In this document: piece after piece, positions 36,886-46,562 of the stretch | How positions within the stretch are numbered: the stretch's first letter is position 1 | How the letters are laid out: each line of letters starts with the position of its first letter | The notes under the pieces: model-generated | Databases searched by the model: none | What the model was told of the DNA's origin: nothing | Seen by the model: the letters and a program-made list of their open reading frames with translations, nothing else | NCBI GenBank assembly: GCA_001464955.1 | Contig: LNEM01000024.1 | Coordinates: forward strand, 1-64,000 | DNA: 64,000 nucleotides | Direction of reading: 5' to 3' | From: Rhizobiales bacterium Ga0077537 | GTDB taxonomy: Bacteria; Pseudomonadota; Alphaproteobacteria; Rhizobiales; Hyphomicrobiaceae | Made by a program: the position numbers and the translations under genes

Positions 36886-37713
36886 ATGCAGAAGCACGAT
36901 CCCAAGGCCGCCGCCCTTGCCGCACGCTACGGCGCAGACGCCGTGCCGGCCGCCGGCCCCTGGAACGACGTCGTCGCCTCGCTGCTGACGCATCGTTCGG
37001 TGCGCGGCTACAAGCCCGATCCCCTGCCGCAGGGCACGCTCGAGACGCTGATCGCGGCCGCGCAGTCGGCGGCGACATCCTCGAACCTGCAGACCTGGTC
37101 GGTCGTCGCCGTGGACGATCCCGCGATGCGCGCCGAGATGGCGACGATCGCCAACAACCAGAAGCATATCGTCGAATGCCCTCTGTTCCTGTGCTTCGTC
37201 GCCGACGTCTCGCGCAACGAGCGGATGGGCTTGGCCGAGGGGGTGAAGCTCGAAGGACTGCCCTACCTGGAGACGTTCCTCGTCGCGGCGATCGACGCAG
37301 CACTTGCGGCACAGAACGCCGTCGTCGCAGCCGAGTCGCTCGGCCTCTCCACCGTCTACATCGGCGCCATGCGCAACAACGTCACGCGCGTGGCCGAGAT
37401 GCTGGCGTTGCCGCCGGGCGCCGTCGTGGTCTTCGGCCTGTGCGTTGGCTATCCGAAGCCCGGCGCCGAAAGCTCCGTCAAGCCGCGCCTCCCCCAGCCG
37501 GGCATTCTCTATCGCAATCGCTACGACACGTCCGCCGAGTCCGCCATCCGCGCAAAGTATGACGCAGCGCTCGCCGAATACTCGAAAACCCACGAAATGA
37601 CGCAATACAGCTGGACCGAGCGCGTGCTCAACCGGCTGGGAACGGTGAAGGCGCTCAGTGGCCGCGACAAGCTCAAGGCGGCCCTTCAGGCGCTCGGATT
37701 TCCGCTCAACTGA
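36886..37713 (+). CDS. NAD(P)H-dependent nitroreductase/flavin reductase (NfsA-like)
   Basis: A 275-residue FMN protein of the NfsA/FRP group. LLTHRSVRGYKPDPLP carries the FMN phosphate-contacting Arg residues, and SSNLQTWSVVAVDD and the glycine-rich VVVFGLCVGYP are typical. It reduces nitro compounds, quinones or free flavin with NADPH. It could supply FMNH2 to the LLM monooxygenase, but that gene lies 23 kb away. Followed by a perfect 10-base hairpin. Confidence 0.88.
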   Translation: MQKHDPKAAALAARYGADAVPAAGPWNDVVASLLTHRSVRGYKPDPLPQGTLETLIAAAQSAATSSNLQTWSVVAVDDPAMRAEMATIANNQKHIVECPLFLCFVADVSRNERMGLAEGVKLEGLPYLETFLVAAIDAALAAQNAVVAAESLGLSTVYIGAMRNNVTRVAEMLALPPGAVVVFGLCVGYPKPGAESSVKPRLPQPGILYRNRYDTSAESAIRAKYDAALAEYSKTHEMTQYSWTERVLNRLGTVKALSGRDKLKAALQALGFPLN

Positions 37714-37763
37714 CACACCACCGACGGCGCTGCACCATCCCGAACCTGCTCGACATTTGTGCA

Positions 37764-37786
37764 ATGCGGCTCCCTCGGAGCCGCAT
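37764..37786 (+). terminator. Hairpin after the nitroreductase gene
   Basis: ATGCGGCTCC, loop CTC, then GGAGCCGCAT, a perfect 10-base stem 51 bases after the stop. No T-run follows. Confidence 0.45.
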
Positions 37787-37884
37787 CGAGGCCATTGCGC
37801 TCCCGATTTTCACCGGTTAGCCTCCCCCTATCGCGATCGAAAACAAGAAGTCGCGTCATCGAATTCGCCTTGGGAGGAATACCA

Positions 37885-38937
37885 ATGAAGAAGTGGCTTG
37901 CCGCCGCTACGGTGGCAACGTTTGCGTCTGCGTCTCTGCTGGGCTCCGCACCGGCCGACGCCCAGGAAAAGAAGGTTCGGGCCCAGCTGGCGGGCGCCTT
38001 CCCCTCGACGATGCAGATCCTGGGCACGGCCCAGCTTCGCACCATCGACTACATCAAGCGCCTGTCCAACGGTACGATCGACATCAAGTTCTTCGAGCCC
38101 GGCGCGCTCGTCCCCGGCAACCAGTATTTCGACTCGATCGCCAACGGCTCGCTCGATATGGCCTATACGGCCGCCGGCTATTTCACCGGCAAGGACATTG
38201 CCTTCGCGATGTTTACGGCCGTTCCGTTCGGCCCGGGCGCCTCGGAATACTACGGCTGGTTCGAGCACGGCGGCGGCAACAAGCTGATGCAGGACCTGCA
38301 TCTGAAGTACGGCATCGTCGCCCGCAACTGCGGCCTGATCCCGCCTGAATCGTCCGGCTGGTTCCGCAAGGAGATCAACTCGGTCGACGACTTCAAGGGC
38401 CTGAAGATGCGCTTCTTCGGCCTCGGCGCCAACGTCATGCAGAAGATGGGCGTCGCCACGCAGATCCTGCAGGCCGGTGAAATCTTCCAGGCGCTGCAAC
38501 TCGGCACCATCGACGCAACCGAGTTCTCGATGCCCACGATGGACATCAGCCTCGGCTTCCATCAGGTGGCGAAGTACTACTACTTCCCCGGCTGGCACCA
38601 GCAGACGTCGCTCGCCCAGCTCTACATTTCCAAGACCAAGTGGGACCAGTTTTCGCCCTGGCAGAAGGACGTGATCGAGCTCGCCTGCAAGGCGCAGATG
38701 CTCGACGAAGTCGCCGAAGCCGACGCCAAGCAGGCCGGCGCCATGAAGGAACTTCAGGGCAAGGGCGTGAACATCAAGACCTGGGACCCGAAGATCCTGA
38801 AGGCACTCGAGGAGAAGTGGGCAGAGGTCATCGTGGAAGAGTCGGCCAAGAGCCCGGCCTTCAAGGAGATCCACGCTTCCTACGCCAAGTTCCGCGCCGA
38901 ATACGCCATCTGGCGCGAGAACGGATACCTGAAATAA
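37885..38937 (+). CDS. dctP: TRAP transporter substrate-binding protein, TakP-like
   Basis: A 350-residue periplasmic binding protein. Signal peptide residues 1-26 end at ADAQ. The sequence is of the TakP-like branch (2-keto or 2-hydroxy monocarboxylates): GLKMRFFGLGANVMQKMG with the conserved Arg, YYYFPGWHQQTS as the ligand-lining segment, and FSPWQKDVIELA. GGGAGGAA precedes the ATG at 37885. It heads a dctP-dctQ-dctM operon and could carry a 2-keto acid such as pyruvate or a larger one; two nearby 2-hydroxyacid dehydrogenases fit. Confidence 0.92.
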   Translation: MKKWLAAATVATFASASLLGSAPADAQEKKVRAQLAGAFPSTMQILGTAQLRTIDYIKRLSNGTIDIKFFEPGALVPGNQYFDSIANGSLDMAYTAAGYFTGKDIAFAMFTAVPFGPGASEYYGWFEHGGGNKLMQDLHLKYGIVARNCGLIPPESSGWFRKEINSVDDFKGLKMRFFGLGANVMQKMGVATQILQAGEIFQALQLGTIDATEFSMPTMDISLGFHQVAKYYYFPGWHQQTSLAQLYISKTKWDQFSPWQKDVIELACKAQMLDEVAEADAKQAGAMKELQGKGVNIKTWDPKILKALEEKWAEVIVEESAKSPAFKEIHASYAKFRAEYAIWRENGYLK

Positions 38938-39207
38938 CGACCGGACGGGGCGGAGATTGCGGAAGCAGCCTCCGCCCTACTTGTTTTGCCGGTTCGGCCC
39001 TTTGTCCGACGGCAAAGGTCGAATTCACAGATCGAACCACCCGAATTTCCAACGAGATATGGCCCCGGCACTCGGCCGGTTGAGATGGCCCGTGCGGTGA
39101 TCGTAAACGATCATGACCGCGGGTCGAGGGGAAACGCCCGGTATCGCAGAACAAGCAGCCCAGAAAGGGCCGCCGATGCCGCAACGTCAATCGAGGGAGA
39201 GACGGTC

Positions 39208-39786
39208 TTGCGAGGATTACTGCGCATAAGCGACACCATCGATGCGGTGTTGGGAGCGATAGCGAGATTGTTCGCGTGGCTCCTTCCCGTGCTCGTTCTC
39301 GTCATCATCTTCGACGTGATCACGCGAAAGTTCGGTTTCCAGCTCAACCTGTTCGGCCTCGATCTCGGCTCGACTCGCCTGCAGGAGCTGGAATGGCATC
39401 TCCACTCGCTGATCTTTCTCACCTGGATCGGCTATTGCTACATCCGTAACGCCCATGTGCGGATCGACGTCGTGACCGGCGGCCTGTCGCAGCGCTCGCA
39501 AGCCTGGCTCGAGCTGTTCGGCTGCATCGTTTTCGCATTTCCCTACGTGCTGACGGCGCTCCCCTACGCGCATAACTTCTTCATGGTCTCGTTCCTCCAG
39601 AACGAAAGCTCGTCGGCGCCGAACGGCCTGCCGTGGCGCTGGATCCCGAAGGGCTTCCTCTACTTCTGCTTCATCTCGATCCTGCTCGCGACGATCTCGG
39701 TTTTCATCCGCCGTTTCGTCTTCCTCTTCGGCTCACCGGATGTATCGCGTGAAGCGATGCCCGAAGCCGCCAAAGCCGTGCATTGA
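39208..39786 (+). CDS. dctQ: TRAP transporter small membrane subunit (DctQ family)
   Basis: A 192-residue protein with four membrane helices and the DctQ pattern LQELEWHLHSLIFLTWIGYCYI then AHVRIDV. The best start is a TTG at 39208, preceded by GGGAGAG at good distance; the frame is open upstream to 38986 but those residues look non-coding. Starts 270 bases after dctP, ends 14 bases before dctM. Confidence 0.85.
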   Translation: MRGLLRISDTIDAVLGAIARLFAWLLPVLVLVIIFDVITRKFGFQLNLFGLDLGSTRLQELEWHLHSLIFLTWIGYCYIRNAHVRIDVVTGGLSQRSQAWLELFGCIVFAFPYVLTALPYAHNFFMVSFLQNESSSAPNGLPWRWIPKGFLYFCFISILLATISVFIRRFVFLFGSPDVSREAMPEAAKAVH

Positions 39787-39799
39787 GAGGGGATCGCAA

Positions 39800-41182
39800 A
39801 TGATCGAATGGATCGGCGATCACCTCGCCATTCTGATGTTCCTCGTGCTCACGTTCATCATGTTCGTGGGCTATCCCGTCGCCTTCGTCCTCGGCGCCGT
39901 CGGCATTATCTTCGGCTACCTCGGCGTCTGGTTCGGCGTCTTCAACATGGTGCAGTTCGCGAACCTGCTGCCGCGCATCTACGGCGGCGGGGTCGAGAAT
40001 CAGGTGCTTGTTGCCGTGCCGATGTTCATCTTCATGGGCACGGTGCTTGAACGAAGCGGCGTCGCCGAGGAGCTGCTGAAGTGCCTGCAGGTCCTCCTGC
40101 GGCGTATTCCAGGCGGCCTCGCGCTCTCGGTCGTCCTGCTGGGCACCATCATGGCGGCGACGACGGGTATCGTCGGCGCGTCGGTCGTGATGCTCACCCT
40201 GATCGCGCTCCCCGTGATGCTCGAGAAGGGCTACTCGAAGGAACTCTCCTGCGGCTGTATCGCGGCCTCGGGAACGCTCGGCATTCTCATCCCGCCCTCG
40301 ATCATGCTCGTGATCATGGGCGACCTGATGCAGATCTCGGTCGGCCTGCTGTTCGCAGCCGCCATCATTCCCGGCCTGATGCTGTCGGGCGTCTACCTGA
40401 TCTACATCGTGATCCTGGCGAGCTTCAAACCGCACCTCGCCCCACCGCTCGGCGCGCATGAAGGGCCGCAGAACGCCAGCGAACTTCTGAGAATGGTCGT
40501 GGTGACATTCGCCCCGCCAGCATTCCTGATCATCCTCGTGCTCGGCTCCATCTTCGGCGGCTGGGCGACACCGACCGAGGCCGGCGGCGTCGGCTGCGCA
40601 GGCGCGCTACTGCTCGCCTGGAAGGCCGGGCGCCTCAACTTCCGCAGCATGAAGGAGATGGTCGAGAACTCGGCCATGACCTGTGGTCTCGTGTTCTTCA
40701 TCCTGTTCGGCGCGACGCTCTTCTCCTACGTGTTCCGTGCCCTCGGCGGTGACGACTTGGTGGTTGAGATCCTCAATCATTTCGGCATCAACACCGGCTG
40801 GGAAGTCCTGATCTTCGTCATGGCCCTGGCGTTCTTCATGGGCTTCTTCTTCGATTTCCTGGAGATCTGTCTCGTCCTGCTGCCCGTGTTCACGCCGATC
40901 CTCGCGAAGTCCACCTTCCCGGGCTTCATCGACGATCCGAAGCTGATCACACTCTGGTTCGCGATGCTGCTGGCCGTGAACCTGCAGACGGCCTTCCTCA
41001 CGCCACCGTTCGGCTTCGCGCTCTTCTACATGAAGGGCACGGTGCCGCCGTCGATCAACATGGGCCACATCTACCGCGGCATCATCCCGTTCATCACGCT
41101 GCAGCTCATTGCCGTCGCGCTCTGCATGTACTTCCCCGAGCTGGTGTTCTACCTGCCGCGCCGCTGGGGCATGCTCGATTGA
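39800..41182 (+). CDS. dctM: TRAP transporter large membrane subunit (DctM family)
   Basis: A 460-residue membrane protein with about 12 helices. GTIMAATTGIVGASVVMLTL, SGTLGILIPPSIMLVIMGD and GWATPTEAGGVGCAGALL are the DctM motifs. It is of the longer type that goes with TakP-like binding proteins. ATG at 39800 has GAGAGGGG upstream. A terminator follows. Confidence 0.95.
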   Translation: MIEWIGDHLAILMFLVLTFIMFVGYPVAFVLGAVGIIFGYLGVWFGVFNMVQFANLLPRIYGGGVENQVLVAVPMFIFMGTVLERSGVAEELLKCLQVLLRRIPGGLALSVVLLGTIMAATTGIVGASVVMLTLIALPVMLEKGYSKELSCGCIAASGTLGILIPPSIMLVIMGDLMQISVGLLFAAAIIPGLMLSGVYLIYIVILASFKPHLAPPLGAHEGPQNASELLRMVVVTFAPPAFLIILVLGSIFGGWATPTEAGGVGCAGALLLAWKAGRLNFRSMKEMVENSAMTCGLVFFILFGATLFSYVFRALGGDDLVVEILNHFGINTGWEVLIFVMALAFFMGFFFDFLEICLVLLPVFTPILAKSTFPGFIDDPKLITLWFAMLLAVNLQTAFLTPPFGFALFYMKGTVPPSINMGHIYRGIIPFITLQLIAVALCMYFPELVFYLPRRWGMLD

Positions 41183-41209
41183 TCCCGGCTGCCAGCACCT
41201 GAAACGACA

Positions 41210-41241
41210 CGAGGCCGCCTATCAGGCGGCCTCGTTGCATT
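41210..41241. terminator. Intrinsic terminator between convergent genes
   Basis: CGAGGCCGCCT, loop ATC, AGGCGGCCTCG, then TTGCATT. It closes the second TRAP operon and may also serve the convergent 2-hydroxyacid dehydrogenase. Confidence 0.8.
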
Positions 41242-41279
41242 GTGAAGAGCAGGAATAGCGATCCGCAGGCCCGGACGGA

Positions 41280-42230
41280 TCAGCCGATGACGCGCACCGG
41301 CTTGCCCGCGAGCCAGCCCTCGATCGCCTCCACCGTACCGCCGTAGAATTGCGCGTAGGTCTCGCGCGTGACGTAGCCGAGATGTGGCGTCAGCATCGCA
41401 CGCGGCTCGCGGCGCAACGCATCGGCCACCGGCAGCGGCTCCACGTCGTAGACGTCGAGCCCCGCGCCGGCGATCCGTCCTTCACTCAGCGCCGACGCGA
41501 GCGCGGCGCCGTCGATGATCGGCCCGCGCGACGTGTTCACGATCGCAGCCGTCGGCTTCATGAGCGACAGCTCGCGCGCCCCGACGAGACCCCGGCTCCG
41601 GTCCGACAGCACGAGATGGATCGAGATGAAGTCCGACTGCCGGAAGAGGTCGTCCTTCTCGACGCGCGTCGCGCCTTTCTCGATCGCCTTCTCGTCCGTC
41701 AGGTTCTGGCTCCACGCGATCACGTTCATGCGGAAAGCGCGCGCATACTCCGCGAGTTGCCCGCCGAGCTTGCCGAGCCCGAGAATGCCGAGCGTCTTGC
41801 CGCGCAGATCCTGCCCGACCGTCGTCTGCCAGCGCCCCTCGCGCATGTTGGCGAGTTCCACATGAAAGTTGCGGGCGAGACCGAGAATGAGCCCCATGGC
41901 GAGTTCGGCCGTCGCGTGGCTCCCGCCCTCGGTACCGCTGACGACGATGCCGCGCTCCTGGCAGGCCTTCATGTCGACCGAGGCATTGCGCAGACCCGTC
42001 GTCACCAGAAACTTGAGCTTCGGCAACCGCTCGATCACCGCGCGCGGAAACGCGGTCCGCTCGCGCATGACGGCGATCACGTCGAAGTCCGCCAGCGCCG
42101 CCACGACGGCGTCGGCACCGCCGAGATGCGACGAAAAGCGGACGACCTCGTGCGCCGCCTTCAGTCGCGACCAGTCGGCCATCTCGAAGGCCACACTCTG
42201 GTAGTCGTCGAGCACCGCGATACGGGCCAT
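41280..42230 (-). CDS. D-2-hydroxyacid dehydrogenase family protein
   Basis: A 316-residue NAD-dependent dehydrogenase. The NAD motif is LGILGLGKLGGQLAEYA, the catalytic Arg is in NTSRGPIIDG, the Glu in YDVEPLP and the His in LTPHLGYVTRE. Start ATG at 42230 with GGAGAG upstream. It is convergent with the TakP-like TRAP operon and may act on the acid it brings in. Distinct in sequence from the dehydrogenase at 24987. Confidence 0.9.
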   Translation of the reverse strand: MARIAVLDDYQSVAFEMADWSRLKAAHEVVRFSSHLGGADAVVAALADFDVIAVMRERTAFPRAVIERLPKLKFLVTTGLRNASVDMKACQERGIVVSGTEGGSHATAELAMGLILGLARNFHVELANMREGRWQTTVGQDLRGKTLGILGLGKLGGQLAEYARAFRMNVIAWSQNLTDEKAIEKGATRVEKDDLFRQSDFISIHLVLSDRSRGLVGARELSLMKPTAAIVNTSRGPIIDGAALASALSEGRIAGAGLDVYDVEPLPVADALRREPRAMLTPHLGYVTRETYAQFYGGTVEAIEGWLAGKPVRVIG

Positions 42231-42381
42231 TCTGGTCTCTCCATTCGTGCCGGGATGCGAGCCCGCGGCCCGCGGCGCGGACTTGAACATTTTTGCGATG
42301 GTCGCGCAATTCCGGGCTGACGCCTTGTGCGCGCCCCCGTCCGTCCTAAATCAGGAGGTGTCATGATCATGGAGACGAGAC

Positions 42382-42813
42382 GTGCAGCCGACCACCCGTG
42401 ACACCCCTTGGCGAAGCCCTGCGCGCGACACGCTCCCGCTGGGGCGCGCCGAGGCCGAGGCGGCTCTGGCGCGGGTCGAGGCGCTGGCGAAGGTCATGGA
42501 CTCGATCGTCGCCATTCCAGGGACCAACGTCCGAATCGGCGTCGACGCGCTGCTCGGCATCGTGCCGGTGATCGGCGACGTGATCTCGCAGGCGATCTCC
42601 TCCTACATCATCTGGGAGGCGCGCCGCATCGGCGCCTCGCGCTTCACCGTCGCGCGCATGATCGGTAATTCGCTTATCGATATGACGGTCGGCGCGATCC
42701 CCGTCGTCGGCGACGCCTTCGACGTGGCCTTCCGCGCCAACGTCCGCAACCTGGCGCTGCTGAAAGCGGAGCTCGAGCGGAAAGGCATACGGAGCAAGTC
42801 GATCGACTTGTAA
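42382..42813 (+). CDS. DUF4112 domain-containing protein
   Basis: A 143-residue protein of the DUF4112 family. The core reads MDSIVAIPGTNVRIGVDALLGIVPVIGDVIS and later GAIPVVGDAFDVAFRAN, two Gly-Pro-rich hydrophobic segments likely to lie in or on the membrane. Function unknown. Start is GTG at 42382, with GGAG about eight bases upstream. Proteins of this family are frequent singletons in alphaproteobacteria. Confidence 0.88.
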   Translation: MQPTTRDTPWRSPARDTLPLGRAEAEAALARVEALAKVMDSIVAIPGTNVRIGVDALLGIVPVIGDVISQAISSYIIWEARRIGASRFTVARMIGNSLIDMTVGAIPVVGDAFDVAFRANVRNLALLKAELERKGIRSKSIDL

Positions 42814-42933
42814 CGCCCGCGTGCACCAGCGCTTGCAGTCCGGCGCCGCCACGTCACAATGCTCGCCCCAAGGACAGGGCCCGGTCGCAAGGTCGGGCCC
42901 CTCGCGATCGACGGGCAGAGGGCAAGTGGCGCA

Positions 42934-44649
42934 ATGACATACGACTTCATTATCGTGGGTGGCGGCTCGGCCGGATCGGTGCTGGCCAACAGGCTGAGCG
43001 CCCGCAGCAGCAACAAGGTGCTGCTTCTCGAGGCCGGCCCCGACACGCCGCACGGCAAGGTCCCCCCCGAGATCCTCGACAGCTATCCCGGCACCGCCTA
43101 CTTCGACCCGCGCTTCCACTGGACCGAGCTGAAGGTCCGCACCGAGGTCGTCAGCCACAACAATCCGGACGAAGCCGCCAAGCCCGCGCTGCGCAAATAC
43201 GAGCAGGCGCGCGTCCTCGGCGGTGGCTCGTCGATCAACGGCCAGCTCGCCAACCGCGGCGCCCCGACCGACTTCCAGATCTGGGAGGAGCGCGGCGCCA
43301 GGGGCTGGGGCTGGAACGACGTGCTCCCCTACTTCAAGAAGGTCGAGCGCGACATGGATTTCGACGGCCCCTATCACGGGAAGGAGGGCCGCATTCCCGT
43401 CCGTCGCATCTTCCCCGACCTGTGGACCGAACACGCCAAGGCCAGCGGCAAGGCCTTCGAAGGCATCGGCTTCAAATACATCCCCGACCAGAACGGCGAG
43501 TTCGAGGACGGCTATTTCCCGCTCACCATCTCGAACGCCTACGAGCGCCGCGTCTCGGCCGCGATCGGCTACCTTGATCCGGGCACACGCCAGCGCGCCA
43601 ACCTCGAGATCTCGACCGAGACTGTCGTGTCCGAGTTGATGTTCGAGGGTACCGCCTGCGTCGGCGTCAAGGCGCTGGTGAAGGGCCGGCCGCAGGAGTT
43701 TCGCTCGAAGGAAGTCATTCTCTCGAGCGGCGCCATCCACTCGCCCGCGCACCTGATGCGGGCCGGGATCGGCCCGGTGGGGCATCTGAAGGATCTCGGC
43801 ATCGAGGTCCGCTCGGCATTGGCCGGCGTCGGCCAGCAGCTGATGGACCATCCCTCGATCGCGGTGTCGGCCTATCTGAAGTCGCACGCCCGCATGAACT
43901 CGTTCACCCGACGCCATCTGCAGGTAGGTCTGCGCTACACGTCGGGCATCGACGGCATCCCGCCCGGCGACATGTTCGCCGTGTCCGTCACCAAATCGGC
44001 CTGGCACGCGGTCGGCGAGCGGATCGGGTCGTTCCTCATCTTCGTCAATCGCACCTGCTCGGAGCGCGGCGAGGTGAAGCTCGTCTCACGCAACTGGCGC
44101 GACGAGCCGCTGGTCGAATTCAATCTGCTCTCGGACCGCCGCGATCTCGACCGGCTGATGCAGGGCTTCCGCATGATGGGGAAACTCTACGCGACCCCAG
44201 AAATGCAGGCCGTATCCACCGACCCGTTCCCCGCTACCTATTCCGATCGCGTGCGCGCCCTCGGCATCGTCAACACCAAGAACAAGCTGATCACGCAGGT
44301 CGCAGGACGGATGATGGACATCCCCGGCGCGCTCCGCACCTACCTGATCAACAACGTCATCACCGAAGGCCACACCTTCGATCAGTGCATGACCGACGAC
44401 GACGCGCTTGAAGCGTTCGTGAGAAAGGCGACGATCGGCGTCTGGCACGCCTCGTGTTCGTGCCGCATGGGTGCCGACGGCGATCCGATGGCGGTGACGG
44501 ACAATCGCGGGCGCGTACGCGGAGGCATCACGGGATTGCGCGTGTGCGACGCGTCGATTTTCCCGATCGTGCCGAGCGCCAACACGAACTTCCCGACCCT
44601 GATGACGGCCGAGAAGATCGCGGACGCGATCCTCGAAGAGCGCCGCTGA
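42934..44649 (+). CDS. GMC-family FAD-dependent oxidoreductase
   Basis: A 571-residue flavoprotein of the glucose-methanol-choline family. FAD motif FIIVGGGSAGSVLANRLS, GMC signature 1 ARVLGGGSSINGQLANRG, signature 2 SSGAIHSPAHLMRAGIGP, and the catalytic region IGVWHASCSCRMG with the active-site His. It oxidises an alcohol to an aldehyde or acid; nearest kinds are choline dehydrogenase-like. ATG at 42934 follows a purine-rich AGAGGGCAAG. It ends near a hairpin. Confidence 0.9.
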   Translation: MTYDFIIVGGGSAGSVLANRLSARSSNKVLLLEAGPDTPHGKVPPEILDSYPGTAYFDPRFHWTELKVRTEVVSHNNPDEAAKPALRKYEQARVLGGGSSINGQLANRGAPTDFQIWEERGARGWGWNDVLPYFKKVERDMDFDGPYHGKEGRIPVRRIFPDLWTEHAKASGKAFEGIGFKYIPDQNGEFEDGYFPLTISNAYERRVSAAIGYLDPGTRQRANLEISTETVVSELMFEGTACVGVKALVKGRPQEFRSKEVILSSGAIHSPAHLMRAGIGPVGHLKDLGIEVRSALAGVGQQLMDHPSIAVSAYLKSHARMNSFTRRHLQVGLRYTSGIDGIPPGDMFAVSVTKSAWHAVGERIGSFLIFVNRTCSERGEVKLVSRNWRDEPLVEFNLLSDRRDLDRLMQGFRMMGKLYATPEMQAVSTDPFPATYSDRVRALGIVNTKNKLITQVAGRMMDIPGALRTYLINNVITEGHTFDQCMTDDDALEAFVRKATIGVWHASCSCRMGADGDPMAVTDNRGRVRGGITGLRVCDASIFPIVPSANTNFPTLMTAEKIADAILEERR

Positions 44650-44656
44650 CGATGCA

Positions 44657-44682
44657 TCCGCGGCGGCCAAAGCCGTCGCGGA
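44657..44682. terminator. Hairpin between convergent GMC and DUF4236 genes
   Basis: TCCGCGGCGG, loop CCAAAG, CCGTCGCGGA with one mismatch. No T-run on either strand, so terminator function is weakly supported. Confidence 0.35.
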
Positions 44683-44708
44683 CTACCACCGAATGCACGA
44701 GTCTGGCG

Positions 44709-45035
44709 TCAGGACGCGGGCGTTGCCGGCGTCGGCAGCGGGAACCACTTCGGCTGCCACCAGTGGAGCCCGCTGCGCACGAGATCGGGCGCGATGAAAT
44801 AGGCGAGTGCGGCGATCGCGACGACCGCGATCAGCACGATGAGGATGCCGCCCGTCAGCGGCACGCGGTAGCTGAGCCCGGTGCCGGGAATGCCGAGTGT
44901 CACCATGCGCCGGCCCGTGGAGCCGACGTTCACCGTCGCGCCGTGTCCGCCGAGACTGGCGCTGACGCCCGACTTCGACAGATTGATATAGACGCCCGGC
45001 AGTATCTTGATCCGCTTCTGGAAGCGAAGTCCCAT
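44709..45035 (-). CDS. DUF4236 domain-containing protein
   Basis: A 108-residue protein. The first 55 residues match DUF4236: GLRFQKRIKILPGVYINLSKSGVSASLG and a GATVNVG-x-x-GRRMVTLGIPGTGLSY region. One membrane helix follows near 62-82, then a short Trp-rich tail (WWQPKWF). Family function is unknown; the domain is often at the N-terminus of small membrane proteins. Start ATG at 45035. Confidence 0.9.
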   Translation of the reverse strand: MGLRFQKRIKILPGVYINLSKSGVSASLGGHGATVNVGSTGRRMVTLGIPGTGLSYRVPLTGGILIVLIAVVAIAALAYFIAPDLVRSGLHWWQPKWFPLPTPATPAS

Positions 45036-45128
45036 CGCACAACCCTTTCCGGTCTTCCCGGTTGTCTCGACGCCTACCCCGTTTCTCATTGACGCTTAAT
45101 ACGCGCCAGCGACAATCGCAAGTCGCTG

Positions 45129-46562
45129 CTAGGTCTTGAACTTGAACAAGTTTCCGAAGCGCCTGATCCCGTCTTTCACCTGTCCGACGGGCGAGTTGCG
45201 CTCCTGTATCCGTTCGTGCGCGGAGAGCGCATCGACGGTCTCGGCGTACTTGGCACGATTCGCCTGGTCGGCCGCGATGACCGCCGCCCGTTCCTCGTCC
45301 GTCAGCGGCCCGACCCGCGACATCGGCGGCCGGATCAGCGTCCGTTGCACGATCGAGGGTTCACCCTTGTTGTGCAGCACCGAGACGAGCGCCTCGCCGA
45401 CCGTCAGCTCCTGGATCACGCGCTCCGTATCGAGCTGCGGGTTCTTGCGGAATGTCTCGGCTGCGGCCCGGATGGACTTCTGCTCACGCGGCGTGAACGC
45501 CCGAAGCGCATGCTGGATGCGGTTGCCGAGCTGCGCCGACACACGGTCCGGCACGTCGGCGGGGCTCTGCGTCACGTAATAGACACCGACGCCTTTCGAG
45601 CGGATGAGCCGCGTGACGCGCTCGATCTGCTCGAGCACCGCCTGGCTCGCGCCATTGAAGAGGAGATGGGCTTCGTCGAACAGGAAGACGAGTTTCGGTT
45701 TCTCGGGATCGCCGATCTCCGGCAGCTTCTCGAACAGCTCCGCCAGCATCCACAGGAGGAACGTCGAGTAGAGCTTCGGCGTCTCCATCAGCTTCTCGGC
45801 GGCGAGGATGTTCACGACGCCCTGCCCGTCCGGTGTCACCTTCATCAGGTCGGCGATGTCGAGCGCCGGCTCACCGAAGAACTTCTCGGCCCCCTGCTGC
45901 TCGAGCACCAGGAGGCGCCGCTGGATGACGCCCACCGTCTGCGGCGCTATGTTGCCGTACTTCGAGCGCAGCTCGCCGGCCCGCTGGCCGATCTCGTCGA
46001 TGACGGAACGGAGATCCTTGAGGTCCTTGATCAGCATGTGGGCGTCGCCGTCTGCCCGTTCGTCGGCGGCCCAGCGGAAGGCGATGTTGAGCACACCTTC
46101 CTGCGGCTCGGTCAGCTCGAGAAGCCTCGAGAGAAGCACCGGCCCCATGCCGTCGATGGTCGCGCGCACGGGATGCCCGCGCTCGCCGAGCACATCCCAG
46201 AACGCGACCGGAAACTTGGCGTTGCCGTAGCCGACGAGCCCGATCTCCTTCGCCCGCTCGACGAGGCGCGGCTTCTGGCTGCCCATGGCCGCGATGCCGG
46301 AGAGATCGCCCTTGATGTCGGCGGCGAACACAGGGACGCCCGCCGCCGAGAACCCTTCCGCGAGCACCTGCAGCGTCACGGTCTTGCCGGTGCCCGTCGC
46401 CCCGGTGACGAGGCCGTGGCGATTGGCGAGCTTCAGCTCGATCATCTCGGGCACGAGATCGCGACCTTGCCGGCTCGCTCCGAGCAGCACCGCGCCGTCC
46501 TGTACGTAGTCGCGGGGATCGGCACCCGGTGCCGGCGCCGCGTCGCGGGTCTCGTCAGCCAT
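45129..46562 (-). CDS. HerA-like ATPase (DUF853 family)
   Basis: A 477-residue ATPase of the DUF853/YjgR group. Walker A is GATGTGKT (54-61), Walker B is LVFLFDEAHLLF, followed by VTRLIRSKGVGVYYVTQSPADVP, the sensor and arginine finger region of HerA/FtsK-type motors. It is a cytoplasmic hexameric ATPase of unclear role, without a NurA nuclease gene beside it. Full length. Divergent from a gamma-glutamyltransferase homologue. Confidence 0.92.
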   Translation of the reverse strand: MADETRDAAPAPGADPRDYVQDGAVLLGASRQGRDLVPEMIELKLANRHGLVTGATGTGKTVTLQVLAEGFSAAGVPVFAADIKGDLSGIAAMGSQKPRLVERAKEIGLVGYGNAKFPVAFWDVLGERGHPVRATIDGMGPVLLSRLLELTEPQEGVLNIAFRWAADERADGDAHMLIKDLKDLRSVIDEIGQRAGELRSKYGNIAPQTVGVIQRRLLVLEQQGAEKFFGEPALDIADLMKVTPDGQGVVNILAAEKLMETPKLYSTFLLWMLAELFEKLPEIGDPEKPKLVFLFDEAHLLFNGASQAVLEQIERVTRLIRSKGVGVYYVTQSPADVPDRVSAQLGNRIQHALRAFTPREQKSIRAAAETFRKNPQLDTERVIQELTVGEALVSVLHNKGEPSIVQRTLIRPPMSRVGPLTDEERAAVIAADQANRAKYAETVDALSAHERIQERNSPVGQVKDGIRRFGNLFKFKT

